Assembly: GCA_015680685.1 (NCBI GenBank)
Contig: MNCI01016441.1
Coordinates: 44,983 to 108,982 of the forward strand
DNA: 64,000 nucleotides
Direction of reading: 5' to 3'
Source: Gnetum montanum
Lineage: Eukaryota; Streptophyta; Gnetopsida; Gnetales; Gnetaceae
A program made the translations under genes and the position numbers. The notes under the pieces are model-generated. The model was given only the letters and a program-made list of their open reading frames with translations, did no database searches and was not told where the DNA came from. Shown here piece by piece: positions 1 to 10,265 of the stretch (its first letter is position 1; each line of letters opens with the position of its first letter).

Positions 1-1221
1 GAAACCATGGGTAGAGGTCCTAAACAAGATAGAATTCATGCAAAGGATGGAAAAGGATATTATTCATTAGTTGCAACATATTGCACCCAAGATTGGTAAG
101 AACTATCTTTTTCTATGCCTTAGTTGTTTTGCTATGAGTTATATTTTATGCTACAACTACCTTAGGTTGTATATTGTGTTTATCGTTATATTTTTGTTGT
201 TTTTAATGTCATCAATTGTGTGGAACCTAGCCTAAGATATAGAGTTTCACTCCTTGCCTAAGCTTCCTCTTGAAACCCCACATGTCCCTTTTTATGCAAC
301 TTCCATTGATCTAGTGGTTTTATGCATGAAAGCTTCATGAGAGATTTAGAGGTCTAATGAAACCCTATGGAAATAGGTTATGGCTTTAGAGGAGGAACAT
401 AAAAGGCAAGCAGATAGGATCTAGGATCTTGAAGAATGTAAATCCTTTGCAAAAACCCAAGTGGCTAACTTAGGGGCCTTTCAAACTAAGGAGATCACAT
501 GTGCCCACTACTAGCACACCATCCATGACAAGGTTGCCCTCTATTAGTAGATATAGATGGACTTGATTTCCTAAAAGGCCCAAGATTGGAAGGATTACAT
601 TACTTGGATTCTAGAGTGGGGTAAGACACAAAAGGATCATAATCGAAAGTAGAAGGCCAATCAGGAGGAATACCTAAAGTCACTAAAGAGGTAGATTACC
701 AAATAACAGAAGAGAAACTTATTTATCTAGGGTATTCAAGCTTAGAGTTCTTTCAACCTCTTTGAAAGCACTATCACACTAGTTGAGTCTTCCACTCCCC
801 AAATCACTACAACTACATATGAGGTATCCATAGCTATGATCTCATGGGAACCACCATCGTGAGCAAGTGTAGACAAGACCAATATCTTAATAGGTATCAA
901 TTTTGGGAATATTGATTGGGCTAACATGACGAAAGACTAGATTCTCCAACATTTGGAGACTGGTCTTCATCATCTTCCTTGAGAATTTATAGAGTAGAAT
1001 TCCCCATAGGTTTGATGGCATTTATATTTCATGTTTTAAATTTTAGTTTTTCATTTGTTTATGTCATGGTTTTGGTCATGTTGGTTGCTGATTGGTTGTA
1101 TATTTTCATGTCATAGGCACCATATGATGTCAGTAGGCCCAGTGGTGTAGGTGATGATGATGATGATGATGCACCATCTCCTCTCCATCTGAATGCTCCC
1201 TTGGCACCACTAGATGTATGA
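1..1221 (+). pseudogene. 3' part of the spliced extra gene of the Tat-type element (copy A2)
   Basis: Three conceptual exons are visible: 1-95 (tail of an exon, donor GTAAG at 96), 243-1009 (acceptor ATATAG, donor GTTTGA) and 1117-1221 (acceptor TCATAG, stop TGA at 1219-1221). The middle exon keeps one frame through 767 nt; its breaks are TAG, TGA or TAA codons and no indel is seen. It matches the antisense gene at 14622-19055: QDWKDYITWILEWG here and QDWKDFSIRVYEWG there, and the two introns interrupt at the same places with the same phases (1, then 0). The last exon ends in an acidic tail with a run of six Asp encoded by a GAT repeat at 1152-1170. The family is not recognised. The part upstream is outside the window. 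Confidence 0.72.
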
Positions 1222-1569
1222 TGTGATAGCTTTTTTTGATGAGTTTTTATTTAGCTTATTTTAGGTTGGATGTTGTATGGCCCATATTGTCTAATGCTTG
1301 AGTTGTAGACATTTTGACACTTATGGTTTATTGTTTTAATATTTATGCCACATAATATGGTTATGGATATATATATTGTTTTAAAATGTTTTAAATTTTA
1401 AGTTTTGGTTTTAGTTTTAGCTACATATGTTGTTCATGAATTTACTACTTTAAGGTTTTAAGGGTTATAAATGTTGTAAGAAAGGATATGCTATTAATGG
1501 CTACGTTGGCTATGTTGAAAATGGTTAGACTATAAGACTATGGATGGTCAAATGATAATGATTACTTGC

Positions 1570-1800
1570 AAGTTTTAACCCATGGTGGTCCACTTATTTA
1601 TTAGTATTTTAAGGCTATGATGGGATATAGTGCTAATTTAAAGTCTTAGCAAATTGTAGCACTAGTTTAAAGTCTTAGTAGAATATGGTGCTAGTTTAAG
1701 TCCTCAGTAGGTGATAGCTTTGCTAGTTCTAGTCCATGATAGCTCTTTGGTTTTGCCAATTTTAGGCCATGGTGGGTCCTCATTAAAAGGAAACTTATAT
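1570..1800. repeat. Degenerate tandem repeat with a GCTAGTTTAAAGTC core
   Basis: About five imperfect units of some 30-40 bp share the core GCTAGTTTAA.GTC.TAG. The core is the reverse complement of the GACCTTAAACTAGC core in the spacers of the full element, and it lies in the equivalent place between protease and extra gene. Units are badly eroded at the edges. Confidence 0.55.
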
Positions 1801-2059
1801 TTTTGGCAATTTTTTATTTTAAAATTTTTATAGGGCTTTTGATGTTTACAACATGTGCAAAATTAAAGAAAGAAAAAGGCTCTAATAAATAAATAAAAAT
1901 GTAAATGATAGTAAAAAATGTAGGCTACATGTATAAAAGAGTAAAATAAAGAATAATAAAAGGCATGACAAGTTAATAAAGAAAATTAGAATACATGGTT
2001 ATCGATGCATATCAATATATGGTTATAAGGGCCTAGGTGAAAGGCCCAAGGTGTACTTC

Positions 2060-3000
2060 ACTTATGCATACTCTTCCTAATCTTTACAAGATCAAAAAAT
2101 GTCTAAATGTCTAAGATCAACTTTGTGGAAGTTTGTATTCTCCATCTCCTTCACTAATGATGTTAAAATGGAGTTCATCCCATAACGCATCCCATTGCCC
2201 ACTATTATCATTCTTAGCTTTCTCCTCTCTCCCAAGTTGCTAGATTTCATGGCTAGGAGTTTCTTCTTGAAACTCCACTTAAGAACCCTGCTCTATGTCC
2301 ACATTGTTAACAACTAGGGGCACCATGGTATTACCATGAATGATGATTTCACATCCCTCATAATGAAGGTGAATATCTTGGTGGATGTGTGAGGACATGG
2401 CTCATAATTGAGACAACCAAGGTCTTCCCAAGATAAGGTTAAATCTCAGCATTTCCTCCACCACTAAGAATTTGTAGTTTTAGGGAATTTCTCCCTTGCC
2501 ACAAAATACAAGGAGATAGACCCCTTGATAGTAACCCTTGATCTATTGAAGGACTTGAGAGTGATTATTGATGTGTGTTATATTTGCTCTATTAAGCCTA
2601 ATTGCTCAACAATGATGCATGGGATGACATTTGTTGTAGCCCCATCATCTACATGCACCCAATGCATCTTAAACTACCCCATCTAAATCATGATGAAAAG
2701 AGAAGCCCTAGTCACTTTGCCATTTTGGAAGTTGATCTTGATCTTAGTATCACTAAATACCATTGATGTTAACTTCTTTCCCCTTATTTAAGAAGGAACC
2801 AATATAGCATGAATGGATTCCTTGTTAGTAGGGATGTTCTCACTAACAAGGATAGAAGTTAACACCTTAACTAGCACTTTTTGACATGTAACAAAAGTCA
2901 TGATCAAGTCATACAAGCTCAAAGCTGTATTTTTTTGTTTGAGTAACTATTTAACTTATTTCATTGAACTAAGGAAGTTTTTGTCATTGGACGTGGGCTT
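2060..3000 (-). pseudogene. Tat-type aspartic protease region (copy A2)
   Basis: On the minus strand the conserved segment before the protease (LKQKNTALSLYDLIMT, near 2920) is followed by the aspartic protease active-site region VHVDDGATTNVIP near 2630-2670. The full-length element reads VHIDDGAATNVIP at the equivalent place. The frame is broken by scattered stops, many of them TAG. In this clade the protease cleaves the Gag-Pol polyprotein in the virus-like particle. Here it is a dead copy. Plus-strand short frames in this stretch are shadows. Confidence 0.72.
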
Positions 3001-3329
3001 GTCACCCCAGTTGTGCTTCAATTCCTCTATGCATACCAAAATGTGAACTTTAACCTTTGGTTATTATTGGTGGGATTTCTCCTCTTTCTTCTAGCTTTGA
3101 ATTTTGGGATCCTCTTGTGGTCTACTAGTTGAGGTAGGTTGCACAAAGGAGTTCATAAGTATAGATGATATGGGAGTGGGCTTTAGGAGGCCCACTTCCT
3201 TCCATGCCTTAATCTACTTGTCACCCTTGTTGCTAGGTTTTTTCTTAAGATTCTTCCTCTACTTGGTTGTGTCTTTTTGATTGTTTGTCAATTTTCTTGA
3301 AGGAAGAAGTTATGCCATTAGCCACCATA

Positions 3330-5360
3330 GGAGGCCATTGTTTGGTTGTCAAGGCTAGCTAGGTTATAGTTAGCTAGGGCATCCTAATGACAAAAGATTC
3401 CCTCAGAGGAATTTATGATGGTACTCTCACAATAAAGAGTGATCTTAAGCTAGTGGAAGTTGAAGACACACTTTCATTGTGAGGGGTTTTTCCAAATCAG
3501 AAATGGTTCCCTCATGAGTAATTGATTGTCATCTCTTTTGAATGCCAATATAATGTATGTAGTGTTGTTGACATTCAATGGGTTCTTATACACCTGCATT
3601 GATTGGTTCTATGGTTCTATAGGGTTGGATGCAGCTAGAACTAGCTCTTCCCTATCTATCATCTTCTGTAGGTTATCCTTTAGCATAAGGCAGAATTCTA
3701 TATCATGACTAGGTGGTTCGAGATAGTGGCAAAAGAAGTGTAATTTAAAATCTTTAGGCAACTATGGATCATCCTTTATGCTCTAGTAGGGTATTTGGCT
3801 ATCTCACATAGCCTATCATGCTTTTTTCAGGAAATTTTAATCATCTACTTGTATTGAATGCACCCACTTTTCAATAGTTGGTCTAGTAACTTAGATGGTT
3901 TTAATGGTAGCCTAGTATATTTGGACCTATCCTTCCTTTCAAATTTGGATCTAGTGGTTGTAAATGTGATGGCCCTAGATGTTGATGGCTAGTTATGTTG
4001 GTTATTAGTAAGGGCCTTGGATGGTTTGGTCCTTGGCCCCTAGTTAGTGATTTTGGCCTCTTTGCTACAACCACATTGTTTTGTTTATTCTTCTCTTTAT
4101 CCCTTTATGTATGTTGATTTTTGTATGCAACATAGGCTAGATCATGACTAGCCTTCATGGCATCTACTATGTTCTTAGTCTAGGAGAACGCTTAACTAAG
4201 TGACCATGGGTTAAGATAGTATAGCTTAGATTTAATGAAATTGTTGATTTCCCCCTTGAATATAGTCAAAGATGGATTTTAGCTATATCTTATTTAGTAG
4301 ACCATTTCACCATTTGATGAAATTCTACACTAGCTTAAGGGATCCCTTCTTGACCTTCATTAGTTGGTCAAGTGTAGTATCAAGCTTCAAGTTGTACTTG
4401 AAGTAATTAATGAATTGGACTATGAGCACTTCAAAGGCAGATATGGATCCTCAAGGTAGGGCATAGTACCAATCAAATGCTTTTCCAATCAAGGACATAG
4501 AGAAGACCATCATTATAGCGTGCAACCAAGCTTACAAAATCTTATAAGGTGAGCATTAGGATCACCTTATACTTGCTAAATTGAGGGATAGGAACACCAA
4601 GAGAAAGTGTCAAGGGTGGGACCATACGACTAATGGGATCATCCTGCTAAAAATCTATGATCTTAACACTTTAAAAGTAGAATCCTTAAGCCTCTTCAAC
4701 CTCTTTGTCAAGTCTTGAATCATCTCGAAGGCCTTATTTGGATCCTATGATGCCCTGGTTCATTGTAGGGTTTGCACATATAGCTATGGTATTTGCTAGA
4801 AGTATTATGGCCTCGCTATTGGTTGTAAGATATAGGGGAGAGGTTACTTCATGGCTATAGTCTATGGGCCAAATAAGGAAAAAGATTTTTGTGTCAAAAT
4901 CTAGGACACAAATAGAACAAAGGGGTATTTGACCCCTAGGCTTCTTGAGATCCCATGATGGACCTCACTTAACTGGTCAATAGGTTAGTCGTAGTAACTA
5001 CTACTAACATTAGTTATATTGACCTAGGTTGGATGCCAAGTGACAGGGAGAAATGAAAGGTGGTTGACTATAGCACTGATTGTGCTTGGTGTGTGGTAAT
5101 CACTAGCATGGGCCTAAACATGGTTGAGTATGATGGAAATGAAGCCAGTGGGATGTGTTCATAGAAAGGGGTGAAGGAGGTAGAAGTGGGCACTATGGTC
5201 TTGAGGACTCTTTGTTAGAAGAGCCCCCCTTCCAAAAGGTTCTCAGGCTCAAATGTTTTCCTAAATTCTTCTTCCTCTAGTTTCTTATCAGAGGTATCCT
5301 TCTAGTTATCTTTATCAATCTCAATGAGGAGGGCTAAGATACTAGCATAGATATCATTAA
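3330..5360 (-). pseudogene. Tat-type gag (copy A2), heavily decayed
   Basis: The minus-strand translation shows a zinc-knuckle-like segment near 3650-3730 followed by a pattern like the LQDDIQRLINQGKLV of the full element (here LKDNLQKMIDREELV). Upstream, near 4330-4440, is the gag core pattern FKYNLK..(T/M)LDQLM, also seen in the other copy. The N-terminal part is acidic (EEEEFRKTFEPENLLEGG near 5220-5280). Many TAG stops and some indels break it. The start codon is not identifiable because the region runs into another repeat at about 5375. Confidence 0.65.
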
Positions 5361-5374
5361 GGGGTACTTGGTTG

Positions 5375-6130
5375 ATGAGTCGCATGGTTTGGCCACATTG
5401 ACATGACCTCATCAACGTGATTCCATTGATGCAAGGTTTGACCCATTAACGTGTATCCATTGATGAGGCATCCTATTTTTTCCTATAAATGTGTGCCTTC
5501 CACCACATTTATGGCATCAAATTTTATAGTTGTAGCAAAGCTCTTATAGTTTTCTCATTCAAAAGTTAGAATATTTTCTAACTACTTGTAGTAGAATTCA
5601 AATAGTATATGGATCTTTATTCGACCACTATTGTACTTTAGAACTTCAATGTGTGTGACAATAAAGATGAGCTTTCTAATCAAACCTTGTAGAACTTGGA
5701 CAAGATTAATTGTTTCTTTAAGAATTTGATATTTTAAGAAATTTCCTTTAATGTTTTATGTAATTAAAGTAATTAATTAAGATAAAATCAAATAGTAAAC
5801 ATAAGTACGACCATTTCAGCATATGTGTAACACTTTGTAATCCTAGTAGTGCTTAATGTTTGGTAATCTAATAGCACTATACATATTTAGGATGTATACG
5901 GAAAGTGGGAATGGATGCTTATGTTAGAATTAGTTAACTGTTGGCTAGTTGTTAGACTACTTTAGCAATTAAATCCCTTTATTCATTATTCTTTATCCTT
6001 AGAAAACTTAGAACATAAAAAGATAAAAATATTAAAAATGATATGCCTCAATTACACTTAACCATACCCTTGTACTCACAAGTCTAACTAGGAAGATAAT
6101 GATTACAATAGTTGATTGCTAATGTCTAGT
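5375..6130 (+). repeat. LTR-like repeat, family C, copy 1
   Basis: This stretch aligns by eye with 34400-35025 in the same orientation over about 600 bp. Both copies have a TATA box on the plus strand (TATAAAT at 5484-5490 here), the segment CTCTTATAGTTT.CT, and the block AATGTTTTATGTAAT. They end with similar words (GAAGATAATGATTACA here). No gag or pol belonging to it is recognised on either side, so it looks like a solo LTR or a non-autonomous remnant that cut the copy A2 element. Exact ends and target duplication could not be fixed. Confidence 0.55.
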
Positions 6131-7867
6131 TTTTATTTTTTAATTTTGATGACTAATGACAAAGACAAAGTTTCTTTTTCATAGAACAAGAAGTGAGTTC
6201 ACATCATCCACCTATTCACAACCTCTATGGTCTTCCTTTTTTTTGAAATATAATGTCCCCTTTTCATTAATGATACTTTAATGAACTTGTAACCTTGGTA
6301 GTTTTCAATCTTGGAAAAGATTTAAAGGTTTCAAAAGGGTATGACTTCAAGGAGATTCAATATTCTCTATGCCTTTCTACTTACTTGAGTGTAATTATGT
6401 TTTCATGGATTTCTTACCATTCCATGTCAACCAATAACAAGAAGTTAATAAGTCTTTACATGGTATGGTTCCCATCCAAAAATCCATAAAAACATTAAAA
6501 AAAAAGCATGATGAGAATTCAAAGCACACCCCTTAAACAAAATAATGGGCTACAAGCATTGGTTAAAAGACTAGAAAGACATGTTATCCATGCCTGAAGG
6601 TTTCCTCTAACTAAGGCCCTTTTTCTTTCTTTACTTTTCTTTTCTTCTCAAATAAAGAATGGTGATTTATCTATGGGAGCATTCGTGTGTCTCAAGGAGG
6701 TGGTCTAGTCTTAAAGTGGTAATGTGAAGCCATTGGAAGTGGTTGATTTTGATCTAAACTAAGGATGGACTTTATCAGGTCATTTAATCACAAAAACCAT
6801 AAGGGACTTCATGTGACCATGATTAAGAACTTCATTCCACCTTCTCTCTCATCCATCAATGCTTTTGATAACTCACCTCACTATCAATTTCCATGTCTTG
6901 TTCAATGTCTAAGTTTAATGTGTTGAAATTCTTAGGTAGATTCTCTTGGATTTGATATGTAACTTTTCATAACCATTCATCACCTATGGGGCCCATGAAC
7001 TCCAAGGTTTGAGGATATGCAAGGGCAGAAAGGACATGAGCCTACTATGGGAAGGATCCACTTGCATATCTCTTGGTTAGGTTAGTTAAGTTTCTTATCC
7101 TTAGGCATTTTTGTAGTTACATCTTTCATGTCCCCCATTGATTGCATCCAACTATGCACTCCTTAAGGCATTTTCTCCATAAAATTTGATTCTCTCAATC
7201 ATTCTCTAATTTTGTGTATTCATAAACCCTCTTCAAGTATTTCATCGTGTTCATGGCTTTTCTAGCTCTCTGTAGATCCTAAATCCATGGTAAAACTCCT
7301 TGTATTTTTTGAAATATTTAAAATGAAATTTTTTTTGAAATAGCTCAGTTGACAATGCCCTATATATGTAGTGCCCTTGTTAACAACATCCTATTGAGAC
7401 AAGGCAAAAATGCCTATAAATATGCATGAACACTTAAGGATTTCTCACATTTTCTCATAAAAAAGAGGGCATTTTTTGAATTTTCCAAAGCCCATAATCT
7501 TCCAAGAGCCATATCTTTCTACCCATTTGTCCAATTCACTTTGTTCTTTGATCCTATAGCTACCAGAGGTAAGCTCTTTGTCATGGGTGCCACAAACCTT
7601 ATGTTTTTTTTAGAAACCTTTTCAAACCTTTTCTAACTCCCATAAATGTTTAAGTAAGAAACCAACATTAAGACATCAAATTATGAGAGTTAAACTCTTT
7701 CAACAAGCTTCAATAACATTCTAAGTTAAAAATCATTAAAATAATAATATAATAACCAATATGCCATGGTTCAAATTTAGCCTAAGCGTAATTGTCCAAT
7801 GAGACAAGATACTAAAATGCTATAAGTTACACATTGTATGCTAATCCTTAGCTATGTTGTGATCATA
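6131..7867. other. AT-rich spacer, possibly the LTR/leader of the family B element
   Basis: No recognisable coding region. A TATA-like TATAAATA lies at about 7419-7426, some 450 bp before the first ATG of the family B frame at 7868, which would fit an LTR promoter and leader. No matching second LTR was found downstream of 30231, so this is only a suggestion. Short frames here, such as one at 6295-6489, show no family resemblance. Confidence 0.3.
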
Positions 7868-8079
7868 GATGGCACCTAAGGAAAAACACACATAGGAGAG
7901 AGGACTATCACAATCAAGGGACAAATGGCGATGAATAGGAAGGGGTCAGGAATAGCCCCAAGAGCAAGAAGAGACCCATGCCATTGGGCATCTTCGAGAG
8001 GAGCCAAATTGAAATTTGTTCAATAGATTCCTAAAGAAGTAGCCACAATAGAATAGTCTCAATAAGATCAGGAACCAAA
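7868..8079 (+). pseudogene. Family B ORF, 5' part before the Tat insertion
   Basis: An ATG at 7868 opens a charged, basic N-terminal segment. A comparable segment stands at the start of the minus-strand copy near 47000-47100 (RQE.P..ES.ITRK there, GQE.PQEQEET here). The frame is cut at 8079 by the LTR retrotransposon 8080-27601 and continues at 27602; the 5-bp target duplication CCAAA confirms that the two parts were once adjacent. The family is unrecognised. TAG codons stand where Gln would be expected. Confidence 0.5.
8075..8079. repeat. Target site duplication CCAAA, left copy
   Basis: CCAAA directly precedes the TG of the 5' LTR and is repeated exactly at 27602-27606 after the CA of the 3' LTR. 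A perfect 5-bp duplication is what Ty3/gypsy integrases leave. Confidence 0.9.
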
Positions 8080-8310
8080 TGAAACACCCCAAATCTTCAG
8101 GGCATCCTTCCTTCACTAGGCCATTTCAATTCAAGTAACATCACAGTAGTTCATCAGGAGATGGATGTTTTGGGTTTTAGGCTATATAGTTTGGCAAATT
8201 TTCTAACTGGGTAATTCATCCAGCTAACAGCCTACACAAAAGCAATTTGGAGAGTTGTTAGCAGTGCTCAAAATGTGCAAAATAGTTTGGCAGGTTTTCT
8301 AGTCAAGGAG

Positions 8311-8980
8311 TTTGCTACACTATGCCACGCCATATAATGTAGTAGGCTTTAGGAGATAGTTGTTCAGATAGTCAACCGTAAATTGTTGCAAGACAAGATG
8401 CTACACTATGCCATGCTATGTACCATAGCACAGCATAGTGAGAACAAGATAGAAAGGCTTAGCTTACTTGGTGATTTCCAATAGCACTAAGTTAGCACCT
8501 CTAGCCTTCGAAAATGTTGCTTGGCTCATCTCCGAGTTCTTCAACAATGACTCCTTCACTAGAAAGTGGAAAATTTAGCAAAAAAGTAGGGCATGTCGGT
8601 TGCTATGCTACATTATGCTACGTAGTGTAGCACAGCATAGCAAATTTGCAAAGACAATGAAAGGCATCTCAAAGGGTAGGATCAGCAAGTTCGAAAGATT
8701 CGTAGTGCAAAGGCCAAAGTTTTGCAGATTGTCAATATTTTGCAACTAAGGCCAGCTACTACACTATGCTACATAGTGTAGCATAGCATGGAAAATATGC
8801 AATAAATAGTCAATGTGCTTCAAAGGTTTCTAGCACATGCAATAGGATTCAACGCAAGTTCTTACTTCAAACTAGTGGCTACGCTATGCTATGCAGCATA
8901 ACGTATCACGACATAACAAGTTGCCACGCTACACCTACACGCTACACTATAAAGCATGGCATGGCGTAGCAGACAATTAC
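8311..8980. repeat. Series of six imperfect palindromes in U3
   Basis: At about 8311-8345, 8399-8440, 8600-8642, 8755-8791, 8877-8920 and 8930-8975 the sequence runs GCTAC.CTATGCTAC, then a short centre, then (G)TAGCATAG.GTAGC, so each could fold as a hairpin. The 3' LTR has the same series at 26060-26720. Similar words occur inside introns of the antisense gene, for example at 16383-16428. The function is unknown. Confidence 0.75.
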
Positions 8981-9196
8981 ACCACATCAATGCACTTCAT
9001 ATAATTGCACCGTTGGCACACTTCTCCAAGCTCTAATGACGTAATTACAATGTGGCAGCTTCGCAATTACAACATGGTAGGCTCATCCAACAGACATGCA
9101 TGTCCAACGGTCATGCATGTCCATGTAGCATAGACAAGTCAATATAGGCCCAAGGCATGTGGCATCCAAGCTACATCTTTCACATGCCCTTGATCC

Positions 9197-9204
9197 TATA
9201 AATA
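9197..9204 (+). promoter_or_regulatory. LTR TATA box (TATAAATA)
   Basis: TATAAATA followed by CCCCAATGAG is preserved in the 3' LTR at 26947-26954. It stands about 660 bp before the LTR end, where a U3/R promoter is expected. It would drive the genomic RNA of the element. Confidence 0.7.
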
Positions 9205-9864
9205 CCCCAATGAGCAATGCTCAAGGGATCCTTTTTTCAATCTTTTGGCATCTTTCGGTCTTGGGACTGGTCTGTTGGCTAGTCCTTTGGCTAGCAAGCA
9301 AGAAAAAAGTTAGCATTGTATTCCTAAGCACTGTAAACACCTTGTTTGGAAATGTAAATAGCTGACATTTTTGGTTTGGCATTTTGTTCTACTCTTTCCT
9401 GTTGTCCTCATAGCATTCTAGATTGTTGACTCCTGAGTCCATGTTCAAGTATACAACTGTCTTGCTCTAAACATCTTGGTTACTCTTGGGATCCCTGCAC
9501 TGCTCAGTGTCGTGCAACCAATTGTATCCACCTTGACATAGTGATGTCACATTCTTGAAGTAGTGCATTTTTCTAACTACATTTTACTTTTTTTTCTTGC
9601 TTATCATTGCATTTTTACATTGTTTTCTATCTCTTTTGCATTCAAAGTTATCATTTTATGCTATAAGTCTCGTTTCAAATTATTCATTTCCGAAAGGTTA
9701 TATTAACACCAACTAAGTCCCTGTCTAATTGACCAAACTGTTCAAGGCACCCTATTTCCATTTTATCCAGCATGACCCTTGCACAGATTCAGGGTTAAGA
9801 CTGTCATGACCAACGACCTCTCAGTGTTTTCCAGCCACCAACATTTTTGGTTGCAATAGTTTTT

Positions 9865-9880
9865 TGGCACTAGAAGGAGG
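9865..9880 (+). other. Primer binding site TGGCACTAGAAGGAGG
   Basis: TGGCACTAGAAGGAGG starts six bases after the 5' LTR end. It is complementary to a tRNA 3' end finishing in CCA and resembles the TGGCGCTAGAAGGAGG type of site that I recall from plant Tat/Ogre-like elements (one C-to-T type difference on the opposite strand). The exact tRNA cannot be assigned without a tRNA set. Confidence 0.7.
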
Positions 9881-9929
9881 ACTTTTTGGTTCCCTTTCCA
9901 TGTCTCATGGTAGTCCTATAAGCCTTCTA

Positions 9930-10205
9930 CACCTTGATACACGTTAGCATAAACTTGACACCTTTTTGTGGTTGTTTATGCATCATGTGGTATAGATCGG
10001 TTGCTTCGATGGTTCCTCCGGAACCCTGCATGACATAAATCCTCCAATCGCCAGTTGACTCACTTGTTTTTATGGTAGTCTTGCACACATTTTGTACCCT
10101 ATCACATACTAGCGTAAATGTGATACAATTTTCTGGTTGTTTACGCATTGTGTGGTACAAATCGGTCGCTCCAACGATTCCTTTGAAATCCGGCAAGACA
10201 TAAAA
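9930..10205. repeat. Two-copy direct repeat in the element leader (165-bp period)
   Basis: Segments 9930-10040 and 10095-10205 align with a 165-bp offset and roughly 70% identity; a shared word is TGGTTGTTTA.GCAT. The minus strand is open across both copies for 140 codons (9927-10349), with a repeated motif ATDLYH.M.KQP, but that frame starts at TTG and has no suitable ATG. It lies between PBS and gag. More likely a duplicated leader or packaging region than a gene. Confidence 0.5.
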
Positions 10206-10265
10206 CTTTTTTGATTGCTTTTTGATTTCCTTGCTTTCTGCGTTTGCAAAGATATCTAGTTCATA

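Larger units (their letters stand above)
1..5372 (-). mobile_element. Truncated Tat-type Ty3/gypsy element, minus orientation (copy A2)
   Basis: Read on the minus strand, the order from right to left is gag (about 5360-3330), protease (about 3000-2060), a tandem-repeat remnant (about 1800-1570), then an extra gene on the opposite strand (1-1221). This is the same order as in the full-length element at 8080-27601. Short shared motifs include LKQKN.ALSLYDLIMT before the protease and DDGA.TNVIP in it. RT, integrase and the 3' LTR would lie left of the window. No 5' LTR of the 8080-27601 type is seen at the right end, where an unrelated LTR-like repeat starts near 5375, so the element is truncated or interrupted there. 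Protein similarity to the full element is modest, so it is a different subfamily or an old copy. Confidence 0.75.
8080..9858 (+). repeat. 5' LTR of the Tat-like element
   Basis: About 1,779 bp, matched over its whole length by 25833-27601. It starts TGAAACACC and ends CAATA, where the 3' copy ends CAACA, so the terminal CA has become TA by a transition. The first half holds six imperfect palindromes rich in GCTACGCTATGCTAC words; the second half holds the TATA box at 9197 and the presumed R/U5 region. A 68-codon frame at 9159-9365 is not conserved as a protein in the other LTR and is not called. Confidence 0.9.

Noticed and set aside
9159-9365. 68-codon plus frame after the LTR TATA box, with a hydrophobic segment
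   Set aside because: The 3' LTR equivalent keeps only the first part as a frame. Lies in the R/U5 region and has no motif, so it is treated as untranslated LTR.
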